Below, one piece after another: positions 1 through 8,293 of a stretch of DNA of 64,000 bases. The notes below the pieces were generated by a model. That model was not told where the DNA came from. It did no database searches and saw only the letters and a list, made by a program, of their open reading frames with translations. Each line of letters begins with the position of its first letter. Position 1 is the stretch's first letter. The DNA comes from Shouchella tritolerans (GTDB taxonomy: Bacteria; Bacillota; Bacilli; Bacillales; Bacillaceae_D), in contig NZ_JAODPB010000001.1 of the NCBI RefSeq assembly GCF_025770735.1, positions 124,001-188,000 of the forward strand. Reading direction: 5' to 3'. A program made the position numbers and the translations under genes.

Positions 1-2
1 CA

Positions 3-941
3 GGCGGGAAGACGGTGACGCTTAAAACGGTTGGCTTGCTGACGTTAATGGCGCAAAGTGGGTTGCCGATTCCTGCTGAGCCAGAGAGTTCGATTGCGAT
101 TTTTCGGCAAGTGTTTGTTGACATTGGCGATGGGCAAAGCATAGCAGACAACTTGAGCACATTCAGTTCAAGAATGGTCAACATTATTGCTATTTTGCGC
201 CAGGCGAATGACCAGTCGTTGATCCTCATTGATGAACTAGGTTCAGGCACAGACCCAGGCGAGGGGATGGCGCTGGCAACGGTCATTTTAGAACAGCTCT
301 TTCAAAAAGGAGCAACGTTGATGGCAACGACCCATTACAGCGAAATTAAACAATTTGCTACGAGGACGCCTGGATTCGTAAATGCAGCGATGGAATTTGA
401 CATGGCCACACTTGCGCCGACATACCGCTTAATTATTGGGGAAAGCGGAAAAAGCCAGGCATTTGATATTGCGATCAAACTAGGTTTGCATCCGAAAATG
501 GTTGAACGGGCCCATATGCTCACTTACGAAACAGAACGTTCATACTCAGCAGCATTTAGTGACGAACAATTAAAACAAGCAGCTTATCAGAAACAAATAG
601 TGGCCAATAAATATGCTCGGACGAGAAAGAAAACGCCGCAAAAAGCAGGCCAAGAAAAGCTTGCCTCCTTTCGACAAGGAGACGCGGTGACAGTGATTGC
701 GACAGGTGAACATGCAATTGTCTATAAAGGGCCTGATAAAAATGGAAATTACGTTGTGCAGGTAAAGGGGGAAAAACAGGAGCTGAACCATAAACGGCTG
801 AAGCTAGCGATTCCGGCAACTGAGCTGTATCCGCCTGATTATGATTTTGATATTCTGTTTAAAAGCAAAGAATACCGGGAAACGAAAAAACAAATAACGA
901 AAAAACATGTAGACGGTTTGACGCTGGAAGAGGAAGACTAA
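3..941 (+). CDS. MutS2-like DNA mismatch/recombination ATPase, 3' part
   Basis: The gene enters from the left edge; the first visible codons read GGKTVTLKT, the end of the Walker A loop of the MutS ATPase domain. Further on are ILIDELGSGTDPGEG (Walker B) and ATTHYSEIK, both typical of the MutS2 branch. A charged linker and a small beta-rich segment (about residues 215-270) follow. Full MutS2 proteins usually end in an Smr endonuclease domain; this one stops at LEEED without one, so it fits the shorter Smr-less MutS2-like proteins of bacilli. Expected role: ATP-dependent recognition of branched or mispaired DNA, or of stalled ribosomes as shown for some MutS2. The N-terminal half lies outside the window. 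The family call is firm; the exact role is not. Confidence 0.85.
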   Translation, partial: GGKTVTLKTVGLLTLMAQSGLPIPAEPESSIAIFRQVFVDIGDGQSIADNLSTFSSRMVNIIAILRQANDQSLILIDELGSGTDPGEGMALATVILEQLFQKGATLMATTHYSEIKQFATRTPGFVNAAMEFDMATLAPTYRLIIGESGKSQAFDIAIKLGLHPKMVERAHMLTYETERSYSAAFSDEQLKQAAYQKQIVANKYARTRKKTPQKAGQEKLASFRQGDAVTVIATGEHAIVYKGPDKNGNYVVQVKGEKQELNHKRLKLAIPATELYPPDYDFDILFKSKEYRETKKQITKKHVDGLTLEEED

Positions 942-1043
942 GGAAGTCATTGCCCCCTCTGCTCCGCGTTTACACGAACAGCAGCAGTGTGTCATACTAA
1001 AAGTAAGGCTTATTTTTGAGAAGTCCTAGAAAGGGAGGTTTGG

Positions 1044-1892
1044 ATGGCCAACATAAAAATTGTCACTGACTCTACTTGCGATATAGATAAACAAGAAATG
1101 GAACGGCTTGGCATCACCGTTGTCCCTCTTTCCATTGAAATTGGCGGAAAAACGTATCTCGACGGTGTCGATATAACCAAAAAGGAATTTGCGACACTCC
1201 TTACCGCTGGCGGTGCCTTGCCGAAAAGCTCACAGCCCCCAGTCGGCGTATTTATGGATGTGTATCAGCGTCTACTTGAGGAAGGAGAAGAGGTACAAGT
1301 CCTTTCTCTTCATATGACCGAGGCGTTGAGCGGTACCGTACAATCTGCACAAATGGCTGCAGCAGAAATGGACGGACGCGTTACAGTGGTAGACTCCCAT
1401 TTCATCTCCACTGCCCTTTCCTTTCAAGTGAAAGAAGCAGCGGAAATGGCGGCTGCCGGGGAAACATTGGAACGCATTTTAGCGGAAATTGAACAAATTC
1501 GTGCAAAGACGTCATTATATATAGCCGTCGATACGCTTGAATACTTGGCAAAGGGCGGCCGGATTGGCAAAGGCAAAGCATTGCTAGGTTCGTTGCTAAA
1601 AATAAAGCCAATTGCCGCTCTGAAAGAAGGCACGTACACACCTGTTGCGACCAAACGGACTTACAAGCAAGTAGTGGAGTTTTTTACAGAAAAATTCCAT
1701 CTAGAGACGGCTGGCAAAAAAATTGGCGCTGTCGGCATTGCCCATATTGAAGCCGAGCAGCTTGGCAAAAAAATCGTTGATAGCCTGAAAAAGGTACGCG
1801 CCGACCTGTCTGTGTCCATTCTCGAGACCTCTCCGATTATTAGCACGCATACAGGTCCAGGGGCCATTGCGTTAATGTACTATACACGTTAG
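1044..1892 (+). CDS. DegV family fatty-acid-binding protein
   Basis: A 282-residue cytosolic protein starting with MANIKIVTDSTCDI, the DegV signature, preceded by a strong AAGGGAGG site 7-8 bases upstream. Residues about 160-200 hold the conserved GGRIGKGKALLGSLLKIKPI-type segment and the C-terminus ends in THTGPGAIAL, so both lobes of the fold are complete. DegV/FakB proteins bind a fatty acid and, where FakA is present, hand it over for phosphorylation. No fakA is adjacent, so the partner is unknown. It stands alone, in a convergent pair with the next gene, with a shared terminator between them. Confidence 0.9.
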   Translation: MANIKIVTDSTCDIDKQEMERLGITVVPLSIEIGGKTYLDGVDITKKEFATLLTAGGALPKSSQPPVGVFMDVYQRLLEEGEEVQVLSLHMTEALSGTVQSAQMAAAEMDGRVTVVDSHFISTALSFQVKEAAEMAAAGETLERILAEIEQIRAKTSLYIAVDTLEYLAKGGRIGKGKALLGSLLKIKPIAALKEGTYTPVATKRTYKQVVEFFTEKFHLETAGKKIGAVGIAHIEAEQLGKKIVDSLKKVRADLSVSILETSPIISTHTGPGAIALMYYTR

Positions 1893-1936
1893 CCGCAAAA
1901 ATAGCTTATGCGAACGCATAGGCTTTTTTAGCGGCT
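1892..1936. terminator. Bidirectional terminator between degV-like and ydcF-like genes
   Basis: An inverted repeat AGCTTATGCG/CGCATAGGCT is nested in an outer GCCGC/GCGGC stem. A-rich and T-rich stretches flank the inner hairpin (CAAAAATAG on the left, CTTTTTTAG on the right), so it can stop transcripts from either side. It overlaps the stop codons of both convergent genes. Confidence 0.7.
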
Positions 1937-2548
1937 GTTTTCACTATAAAGGGGATATTCTTTAATAATGCCCTGTTGTACATATGAAATGAGTTTCCGT
2001 GCTTCTGTTTCTACCCGTTTTCTCCCAAAAGGAGAGAGGTGCCAGTTTTCAGCAGTTGTGGTTTTGTCGTCGACTGGACAAAGAGAGTATTCGATCCAGC
2101 TTGGCATGTATGTCCGCATCATCAAATAGACTCGTGGCATATGGTAAGACGCGGTAACAAGGAGCAGCCGCTTGATTCGGTGCAAGTCAATAGCCCGGTC
2201 GAGCACAAGCAAGGAGGCGAGCACGTTTTCTTTCGTGTGGAGCGAGCGATCTTCCACAAGAATATCTTTGGCAGCAATCCCGAGTGACAATGCTTTTGTT
2301 TTCATCAGTACGGCTTCTGGCGTTTTGGTCTCGTCCCAAGAGACGCCGCCAGAAAACAATAGTTTCCTTGCCCGGCCCTGTTTATAAAGCTCAACGGCTT
2401 TAGGCACACGATACTCGACCGCTCTGCTGCTGCCAGGGACGAAAATGCAGTCACCGCTTTTGCCGTCATCTTTTTTGTAATCGTAAAGGAGCTTCGTTAA
2501 CTGCTCGTCAGTAAGGGTAGCCGGATCGAGTTGCGAGATTTTCATCAT
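1928..2548 (-). CDS. YdcF-like (DUF218/ElyC-SanA) protein
   Basis: About 206 residues from the start chosen here. The open frame extends further upstream, but a GGAGGTGG site sits just before the tandem ATG ATG at 2548/2545, which makes that the better start (2545 has the more usual spacing). GDCIFVPGSS near the N-terminus, LLFSGG, and the later TASYHMPR segment are the marks of the DUF218 alpha/beta fold. DUF218 proteins occur in cell-envelope maintenance (SanA, ElyC) and some bind nucleotides; there is no membrane segment here, so this copy is probably cytosolic. Function is uncertain. Confidence 0.75.
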   Translation of the reverse strand: MMKISQLDPATLTDEQLTKLLYDYKKDDGKSGDCIFVPGSSRAVEYRVPKAVELYKQGRARKLLFSGGVSWDETKTPEAVLMKTKALSLGIAAKDILVEDRSLHTKENVLASLLVLDRAIDLHRIKRLLLVTASYHMPRVYLMMRTYMPSWIEYSLCPVDDKTTTAENWHLSPFGRKRVETEARKLISYVQQGIIKEYPLYSENSR

Positions 2549-2845
2549 CCACCTCCAATAGATGAAGCCATGCAACTTGTTTTCTTTGTATCTATCTTTT
2601 ATTATCCGTGGCAATGCCTGCTTTTTCAACTAAATGCGAATAGGCTATTCCCATCGAGATATATTCAGCGATGTTTTTACAAACAATCGGCTAAGTCGAC
2701 CTAATATAGAAATATGCGAACGAGCTCGTTCGTGATTACGCGTTTCGATAAGGCAGTTTGTGGAGTTTGGCGCGCACAATGGGGTTCTTATTGATAACCG
2801 CAAGTCCGCCTTGCAACTTTGATTCTATGTTTGTCTTTTCAAAGT

Positions 2846-2936
2846 ATGCATAAAAAACCTCCAACCAAAGTTGGAGGCTAAAGGGGGAGTTGGGGAATAC
2901 AGCTTTAGTATTCCCCAATTGCTCTGTTTTATGCAT
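2846..2936. repeat. Compact structured element with nested hairpins
   Basis: Three inverted repeats are nested in about 90 bases: an outer pair ATGCATAAAA...TTTTATGCAT (2846-2855 and 2927-2936), a hairpin CCTCCAAC-CAAA-GTTGGAGG (2858-2877), and a hairpin with arms TTGGGGAATAC/GTATTCCCCAA (2890-2918). Read on the minus strand, the CCTCCAAC hairpin is followed by TTTTTT, a good intrinsic terminator. No convincing gene lies on either strand; a 66-codon minus-strand frame runs through it but is broken up by the hairpins. It could be a small RNA, a terminator for a short minus transcript, or a tiny non-autonomous mobile element. Confidence 0.5.
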
Positions 2937-2984
2937 CTTTTTCTATTTTTTTCTTGATAAATTTTTTGCGACCTACAAAAAATG

Positions 2985-3013
2985 TTGACGAAATCGGCAA
3001 ATGAGGATATAGT
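2985..3013 (+). promoter_or_regulatory. Sigma-A type promoter of the padR operon
   Basis: TTGACG and TATAGT are separated by 17 bases, a near-consensus vegetative promoter. Transcription would begin inside the palindrome that starts at the last bases of the -10 box. Confidence 0.75.
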
Positions 3014-3052
3014 TAAACCAACTACTTTGCATTGCAAAGTAGTTGGTTTAAC
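3012..3052. promoter_or_regulatory. 41-bp perfect palindrome, probable PadR operator
   Basis: A 20-base arm, GTTAAACCAACTACTTTGCA, is followed by a single T and then its exact reverse complement. It overlaps the -10 box and the expected transcription start of the padR gene 45 bases downstream. PadR-type dimers bind palindromes at their own promoters, so autorepression is the simplest reading. A partial further copy of the motif (TTGCATAACAAAGTAGA) lies at about 3063-3079. Confidence 0.7.
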
Positions 3053-3096
3053 CCTTACTATCTTGCATAACAAAGTAGAGGGGGAAGGAGTAGAAA

Positions 3097-3435
3097 ATGG
3101 CAATAAGAAGCCAGCTGCTTAAAGGAGTATTGCCAGCATGCATACTAGCAGTGATTGACAGGCAGCCCGTTTACGGTTACGAACTCGCGCAAAAACTTGA
3201 GGAAAGCGGCTTGCCAGAAATTAGCGACGGTACGATCTATCCGATCCTTTTGCGTCTACAAAAACAGAAGCTGGTTTACAGCGAAATGAGGCCATCTGAA
3301 AGTGGCGGCCCGAAACGCAAATATTATTTTTTGACAGCTGAAGGAAAAAACGAATTATTGCAAATGCGGGCGGAGTGGGGAGCAATTGCCAACCCTGTGT
3401 CAACAATGTTAAAGGAGGACCAAGCAAATGTTTAG
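3097..3435 (+). CDS. PadR family transcriptional regulator
   Basis: A 112-residue winged-helix protein. AVIDRQPVYGYELAQKL and ISDGTIYPILLRLQKQKLV are the classic PadR helix-turn-helix and wing-leading segments, and ESGGPKRKYYFLTAEG is the wing. The start codon follows a GGGGGAAGGAG site. The short C-terminus places it among small PadR proteins that act as dimers and sense hydrophobic compounds or envelope stress. Its last bases overlap the next gene by 8 bases, so the two are translationally coupled, the usual PadR plus membrane-protein layout. Likely autoregulated through the palindrome in its promoter. Confidence 0.9.
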   Translation: MAIRSQLLKGVLPACILAVIDRQPVYGYELAQKLEESGLPEISDGTIYPILLRLQKQKLVYSEMRPSESGGPKRKYYFLTAEGKNELLQMRAEWGAIANPVSTMLKEDQANV

Positions 3436-4111
3436 AAACAATCGAAAGGAAATAAAGGCGTTAATTGAAGAAAACAACCGCTTGCGCCAGCAACTCACAC
3501 CAGACAACTTAAAATTGTACGAAGATATGATGCTTTATATTCGCACAGACTTGCGGCTTGCAGAGTATGAAAGTGAACAGATTTTGATGGAAATGTTGCA
3601 TCATATTGTAGACAGCCAAAAGGATGGAAAAACGGCGAAGGATGTATTTGGAGGCAACCCGAAGGACTACGCAGAAGAATTAATTGCAGAACTGCCGCGA
3701 GAAAAGAAACGGAATGTCGCCCAATTTATCATTGCCCAATTCGTTGTCCTGATCGGCATTGTTAGTTTGGTAGAAGGGCTTGGCAAGTTGGTTTTGCCTT
3801 TATTCGGGCTGAAAGCTCCTGCCGTCGTAGCGGGAAGTTTGATGGTTACGTTAATGATGATCGCTGTTTTCGCGAGCATCGCCATTTATTGGATTTTTAA
3901 ACAAATAAGGAGAAATCTCTTTACCGAACGGGCAAACTCAAAATGGCAATATGCACAAGCAGGATTGATCGGTGCTGTTGCTTTTATGGCCATGGTCGGC
4001 ATTGCATTTCTATTGCCAGATTGGGGCATTCCTCTTGCTTTTGCCTGGTGGACATATGTACTAATCGGTCTGTTTTTGCTCATTATTGGAAAACGTCTGC
4101 AAGCTGCTTAA
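3428..4111 (+). CDS. DUF1129-like membrane protein, PadR partner
   Basis: 227 residues. The first roughly 95 are soluble and helical (RKEIKALIEENNRLRQQL looks like a coiled coil). Four hydrophobic segments follow at about 98-122, 130-158, 180-200 and 205-225. This layout matches DUF1129/DUF1048-like proteins that bacilli encode directly after padR. An AAAGGAGG site lies inside the end of padR. The function is not known; such pairs are thought to respond to membrane-active compounds. It is probably in one transcript with padR and the following small gene. Confidence 0.7.
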   Translation: MFRNNRKEIKALIEENNRLRQQLTPDNLKLYEDMMLYIRTDLRLAEYESEQILMEMLHHIVDSQKDGKTAKDVFGGNPKDYAEELIAELPREKKRNVAQFIIAQFVVLIGIVSLVEGLGKLVLPLFGLKAPAVVAGSLMVTLMMIAVFASIAIYWIFKQIRRNLFTERANSKWQYAQAGLIGAVAFMAMVGIAFLLPDWGIPLAFAWWTYVLIGLFLLIIGKRLQAA

Positions 4112-4186
4112 AAAACCGGCTGAACAGGCTTCTCCGTTTAAAGAAGCTCGTGGATGCTAAATTTGGAAATAGAGGAGGTATTCAAT

Positions 4187-4369
4187 ATGTCTACAGAGGT
4201 GTTTACGATCATAGCGATCTTTTCTATTGTGATATGGATAGCGGTGTCCCAAGAGGCTGTAAAGCCCTCAAAAAAAATAAATTGGCAAAAAATGATAACA
4301 TTACTATCGGCTGGCTCCTTATCCACAATCATTCTAGCGATTTCGCTTTTTCAACAGCTTCCATTGTAA
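4187..4369 (+). CDS. Small hydrophobic membrane protein, unknown function
   Basis: 60 residues starting MSTEVFTIIAIF, chosen because GAGGAGGT lies 8 bases upstream of this ATG; an upstream in-frame start has no such site. Two hydrophobic helices (about 4-20 and 38-56) are separated by a short basic loop (KPSKKINWQK). It follows the DUF1129 gene by 75 bases and precedes a clear terminator, so it probably ends the padR operon. I do not recognise the family. Confidence 0.6.
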   Translation: MSTEVFTIIAIFSIVIWIAVSQEAVKPSKKINWQKMITLLSAGSLSTIILAISLFQQLPL

Positions 4370-4397
4370 ATCGTTAACCATTGCAGATGTACAAAAA

Positions 4398-4449
4398 GGG
4401 AGCTTCCTCAGCTTTGGGCTATATAGCTTTTGGGGAAGCTCTCTTTTTT
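4398..4449 (+). terminator. Intrinsic terminator of the padR operon
   Basis: GGGAGCTTCC pairs with GGGGAAGCTCTC across a loop of about 24 bases, followed by TTTTTT. Confidence 0.75.
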
Positions 4450-4661
4450 ATCGTTAGAATGATCTCTTATTCTTCGATTACTCTTTTGCTCATTTTGAAA
4501 AGCGGACTGCTCTCTTTAAAAGCCTTTATGTAAAGTCTGTTAACGTCTTATTCCAAGAGTTCAATAAAGTCTAAGAACGAATAAACGCCAGAGGCTTTGA
4601 CCGCACTTTTAAGAGGTATCATGCTCAATATTACGTGGGGGATTGTCCCAATCAATGATGA

Positions 4662-5312
4662 TTACGCTTCATTTTCAATTTCACTGGCTTTAATCGACCA
4701 AATAACTTGATTACTACTTCCAGCTGCAACGTTACCCGGGTCTTTTCTAAAATAGTACTCATCGGCGTCATAAACAAATGTAACAAATTGACCTGACATT
4801 TCTTCACCGGGAGCAATTACTCCTGACATTTTTTCTATACTATCAAAATGCTCCGATGCATCTGAGAAACCACTACCATCAAGATAATCTGTTACTTCAA
4901 GTGAATGCAATAAATCTTCAACTTTCTGTTCTTCTTCACTTGTGTTTTTAACAGTCAAATCTAATAGGATGAATCTATCTAATTCTGAGGATGCGCCATC
5001 AATAGTATCTTCTAGCTTCGCTGATACTAACGTAACCTCATATGTTCCTAATGTCGTATCAAATGTTCCTGTACCACCAATTCCTAAATCTAGTTGATCA
5101 TCGGACTCAACATCGACTCCTACATCCGAAGATTCCTCATCCTCTGTTGTTTCAGATTTCTCGTCTATACCATCGTCTTTTTGACTATCACCCTCCAAAG
5201 TAGATTTCTTTTGCTCATTATTTTTGTCGAGATCTTGAGTATCATCCCCACAAGCAGCTAAACAAACCATCATTACAAACGTCAACGTAATAAGTGTGAT
5301 CGTTTTCTTCAT
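4662..5312 (-). CDS. DUF4352-type surface lipoprotein
   Basis: 216 residues. The signal peptide ends in the lipobox CLAAC with the lipidated Cys at residue 21. A very acidic, Asp/Glu/Ser-rich linker (about 22-80) follows, then a beta-sandwich domain (about 85-205: YEVTLVSAKLED, RFILLDLTVKNTSEEEQ, APGEEMSGQFVTFV) of the DUF4352 kind. The start follows an AGAGGTG site. It would be anchored on the outer face of the membrane; such domains are presumed binding modules. No operon partner is visible. DUF4352 assignment is by pattern, not by search. Confidence 0.75.
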   Translation of the reverse strand: MKKTITLITLTFVMMVCLAACGDDTQDLDKNNEQKKSTLEGDSQKDDGIDEKSETTEDEESSDVGVDVESDDQLDLGIGGTGTFDTTLGTYEVTLVSAKLEDTIDGASSELDRFILLDLTVKNTSEEEQKVEDLLHSLEVTDYLDGSGFSDASEHFDSIEKMSGVIAPGEEMSGQFVTFVYDADEYYFRKDPGNVAAGSSNQVIWSIKASEIENEA

Positions 5313-5742
5313 ATATTTTCACCTCTATCATTTTGTTAATAAGAAAAATTAACTTTTTTTCTAAAAAAACTCACTGTAGACCATAGTCTTACAGTTGTAG
5401 TAGTTTCTGTTGTTACGTAGTTGGAATTTCTCTTAAATCATTACCAGTGTCATTATCAATTTTCTTTGATGGTGTTATCGACTACTTCATTTCCTGTGTA
5501 TTTTCTCCAGCAACTAATACATATATTATCAATCACTGCACCACCCCTGCTTTTAAAGTTTAGCGCGTACTTCCGCATTTTTGCTTTATTGACTTTTTGG
5601 CATGCCATAGTCCAGTAGGAGAGCAGAAGCATATGAGCGTGTCCTGTAGCTTGTCACCTTCTATGATTTTCCACATAACTAGCATAAAAGAAGACACTGC
5701 GATATTCAACTGTCGTTATTTTGTTTAATATAAAAGAGGGAG
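5313..5742. other. Intergenic stretch, no gene supported
   Basis: AT-rich DNA between the DUF4352 lipoprotein and the terminator of the decayed gene. A 65-codon plus-strand frame (5421-5618) lacks a ribosome binding site and looks non-coding. I see no promoter or repeat that I can defend. Confidence 0.4.
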
Positions 5743-5778
5743 AAAAAAAGGACCGGCAGCCCCTATGGCTGTCGATCC
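5743..5778 (-). terminator. Intrinsic terminator of the decayed minus-strand gene
   Basis: On the minus strand, GGATCGACAGCC and GGCTGCCGGTCC form a 12-base stem around a 5-base loop, followed by seven T. It lies 22 bases beyond the last stop of the pseudogene. Confidence 0.75.
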
Positions 5779-5800
5779 TGATTGTATAGTTTTTAAGGGT

Positions 5801-6191
5801 TTACTCAAAATAAGCCACAAGTTTTGAAAGCGTCATGTCAAGCAATTCTTTGTACTTGATATCGTAAACATCGTTATCATGCTCAATGAATTTTTATTTG
5901 ACAGTCCGCTCTCCTGACTGGTCAAAAACATGAAATGAAATTGCACGTCCCCCTTCTTCTTTGAAACTGCAATCACTTCAAATAAATCTGCAAAGAGACA
6001 TTTTGATTCCCGTAAGACCATACGCTGTTCTCGATTTTAAAATGATCGGCAAACGATTCAATCCACACTTGTTTGGCGTGTAGCAACGCTGTTAATTGAG
6101 CGGAGTTAAGCGTTACTTCCTCTACTTGTTCGTTCTTTTGGAAAACAAATACGACTTTTACAAAGTCTCCTTGATTCGTGGCAACACTCAT
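5801..6191 (-). pseudogene. Decayed gene of unknown family (two frameshifts and a stop)
   Basis: A good start (MSVATNQGDFVKVVFVF) with an upstream AGGAGG opens a frame that runs to about residue 68 (GNQNVSLQ). The reading then continues in a second frame (DLFEVIAVSKKKGDVQFHF) and in a third (KFIEHDNDVYDIKYKELL to KLVAYFE), the last preceded by an in-frame TAA. Joined, these give roughly 130 residues of plausible soluble protein that end just before a strong terminator. That architecture says it was once a real gene of about 130 codons. I do not recognise the family. Confidence 0.65.
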
Positions 6192-6452
6192 TTTGCTTCC
6201 TCCTTTTGTTTATTCATTACTTTCCCATACGGATAATAAGAAAAAATGTTTCACGTTTTGAGCCTGACAATTGGCGTTTTTTCAATGGACGTTAAAGACG
6301 GATGGCTCAGAAAGAAAGAAGGAAATGGAACGTTTCACAGCGGTAAAGGAGGAAAGGATTAGAGAAGAAGAGGATCTACACAATAAAAAGTTGGGGATTC
6401 TGGCATCAGCTAGCGTACGGTATTAAAACACCGTTTACATGTGGATAGCGAT

Positions 6453-6611
6453 TTAACGGGCGTTGTCGTTATCGTTGGCGCCTTGCAGGCCCTTTTTTAA
6501 TAGATCATAAACGGCGCCTGAAAACGTCCTGATCTTATGTTGTTTTCGGTAGTCTTCAACACGTTGGACAAGCTCTTTTGGAAATTTGATAAGTTTTGGG
6601 ACACGGTTCAT
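6453..6611 (-). CDS. Small ribbon-helix-helix (Arc/CopG-type) DNA-binding protein
   Basis: A 52-residue frame: MNRVPKLIKFPKELV leads into helices QRVEDYRKQHKI and TFSGAVYDLLKKGLQ, followed by an Asn/Asp tail. A beta strand followed by two helices with a T-FS-A-(V/I)-LL core is the ribbon-helix-helix pattern. An AGAGGT site lies 7 bases before the ATG. RHH proteins bind operators as dimers and are often antitoxins or plasmid/phage regulators; no toxin gene is adjacent, so it is an orphan here. Confidence 0.6.
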   Translation of the reverse strand: MNRVPKLIKFPKELVQRVEDYRKQHKIRTFSGAVYDLLKKGLQGANDNDNAR

Positions 6612-6973
6612 GACAATAACCTCTTTAAATTTGGGATACTACTAAATTCACCATGATTGATGTCCTTCTGCTAAAGAAAATTTATAGCAGGCAGGCGGTG
6701 AATCAATCAAGGGAATGATCGATTTTTAAGTGAATCATACTCCTGAAAGAAATTCGTGTCAACACCCTGTTTGCAACCTTTTATTTCGCGTTCATTTGAA
6801 GGCGCTCCTTTTTGCTTTTTGGCATAAGCGAGCAAAAGCAATCTGAAAGTTTTTTAGAGAACTCAGCGCACATTTAACGCCAAAACATTGAAAAAAGTGT
6901 TATGATGGGTGTCGGATTACTTAGAAGAGCGAAATAGTATGCTTACTTATATGAAATAGGTTTTTTTTTGAAA
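6612..6973. other. Intergenic region upstream of the MFS gene
   Basis: About 360 bases between divergent genes. It must hold the promoters of the RHH gene (leftward) and the permease (rightward), but no -35/-10 pair stands out; TATGAT near 6900 is a possible -10. No gene is supported. Confidence 0.35.
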
Positions 6974-6990
6974 CGATTCAACTGGAATCG
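6974..6990. promoter_or_regulatory. Inverted repeat upstream of the MFS permease, possible operator
   Basis: CGATTC-N5-GAATCG lies 27 bases before the start codon of the permease, inside a sequence reading GAAACGATTCAACTGGAATC. Its position suits a repressor site in the leader or at the transcription start; the regulator is unknown. Confidence 0.45.
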
Positions 6991-7017
6991 ATTCTATTTG
7001 TGTAGGGAGATTGAAAG

Positions 7018-8163
7018 ATGCGGACCATTTATTTGATTTTAGCGCTCATTTTAGCGTCTCTTAATATGCGGCCTGCGATTACGTCCGTTGCTCCGTTGCT
7101 AGATACCATTCAGCAACAACTAGGAATGAGTGGGCTGGCGTCAAGCTTGTTGACGACATTACCTGTGCTGTGCATGGGTATCTTTGCACCCTTTGCGGCG
7201 AAGATTAGTCAAAAGATCGGCTTGGAAAAAGCCATTTTTCTTTCTTTGTTGCTTTTAACTGCGGCCACCGCCGTGCGGGGAATCACAGGTTCAGTCATCG
7301 TCTTGGTTGGAACAGCTTTTTTGGCAGGAGTCGGCATCGGCATTGCCGGTCCGCTCTTGTCTGGTTTTATTAAACAGTATTTCCCAACGCGGCCAGGGCT
7401 TGTCAGTATCTACTCCGTCTCGATGGCAGCAGGAGCGGGAATAGCCGCTGGGTTGTCTGTGCCAATCTACAACAGTGCGAGCCACAATTGGGGTGTCGCT
7501 CTTGCTAGTTGGGCCATTCTTGGCATTGCGGCTTTAACGTTCTGGATCAAATTGGCGCTGCAAAAACGCACAGAAGTAACGGCAGCGAAAGCGAGATTGC
7601 CATTAAAAAACAAACGGGCCATTTTAGTGACATTGTTTTTCGCGTTAATGTCCAGTATGTTTTATTCAGTGACAGCTTGGATTGCACCAATTGTCCAAGA
7701 TATGGGTTATAGCAAATCGACTGCTGCGGCGATGCTTACCGTGTTTACATTGATTCAAATTCCGACTTCGATGGTGTTGCCGACATTCGTTGCGAAATTT
7801 GGCCGTTTGACAACGGTGCTGGTTGGCTGCAGCATGCTCGAATTAGCTGGGATCGGCATTTTGCTCGCTGGGTTTCACCCCCTTCCTGCTGCCATTTTAC
7901 TTGGCATTGGCGCCGGTGGGCTGTTCCCTCTCGCTTTAATGCTCCCGATTGTTGAAACCAATAGCCCCCAAGAAGCGAGTGCATGGTCCGCGATGAATCA
8001 AGGAGGCGGCTACATTCTTGCTGCGATCGGCCCCCTTGCGGTTGGCGCGATTTCCGATACGTTTGGCAGCTTTTACCCTGCCTTGCTTGCGATGGCGGTT
8101 GTTGTAGTGGCGATGGCAGCTGTACAGCTGCTATTAAAAAAGCATGGCCGGGCGATTGAATAA
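7018..8163 (+). CDS. CynX/NimT-type MFS transporter
   Basis: 381 residues, almost wholly hydrophobic with about 12 predicted membrane helices. The N-terminus LASLNMRPAITSVAPLLDTI carries the (N/L)xRPAITSVxPLL signature of the CynX/NimT family (cyanate, 2-nitroimidazole and related small molecules), and the central SMFYSVTAWIAPIVQDMGYS matches helix 7. TAGGGAGA precedes the ATG. It is monocistronic, with a terminator about 100 bases downstream. The substrate cannot be told from sequence. Confidence 0.85.
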   Translation: MRTIYLILALILASLNMRPAITSVAPLLDTIQQQLGMSGLASSLLTTLPVLCMGIFAPFAAKISQKIGLEKAIFLSLLLLTAATAVRGITGSVIVLVGTAFLAGVGIGIAGPLLSGFIKQYFPTRPGLVSIYSVSMAAGAGIAAGLSVPIYNSASHNWGVALASWAILGIAALTFWIKLALQKRTEVTAAKARLPLKNKRAILVTLFFALMSSMFYSVTAWIAPIVQDMGYSKSTAAAMLTVFTLIQIPTSMVLPTFVAKFGRLTTVLVGCSMLELAGIGILLAGFHPLPAAILLGIGAGGLFPLALMLPIVETNSPQEASAWSAMNQGGGYILAAIGPLAVGAISDTFGSFYPALLAMAVVVVAMAAVQLLLKKHGRAIE

Positions 8164-8260
8164 GGGTGCCTGTCTCTTGCAATTAAAAAGACGAGAGCAG
8201 CGCAAGAAAACCGTACTAGAGGATTGATCAAATTTTCCACAGTGCTTATTTCTTTCTTTG

Positions 8261-8293
8261 GCAAGGCGTCCAGATGTAGGCGCCTTGCTTTTT
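8261..8293 (+). terminator. Intrinsic terminator after the MFS gene
   Basis: GCAAGGCG pairs with CGCCTTGC across a 12-base loop, followed by TTTTTC. Confidence 0.75.

Noticed and set aside
3063-3079. Second full PadR operator
   Set aside because: TTGCATAACAAAGTAGA resembles only one arm of the palindrome loosely; kept as a note within the operator entry.
5421-5618. 65-codon plus-strand frame in the gap after the DUF4352 lipoprotein
   Set aside because: No ribosome binding site, low-complexity hydrophobic translation, no neighbour that would make sense of it.
6246-6362. 38-codon plus-strand frame before the RHH gene
   Set aside because: No ribosome binding site and no recognisable pattern.
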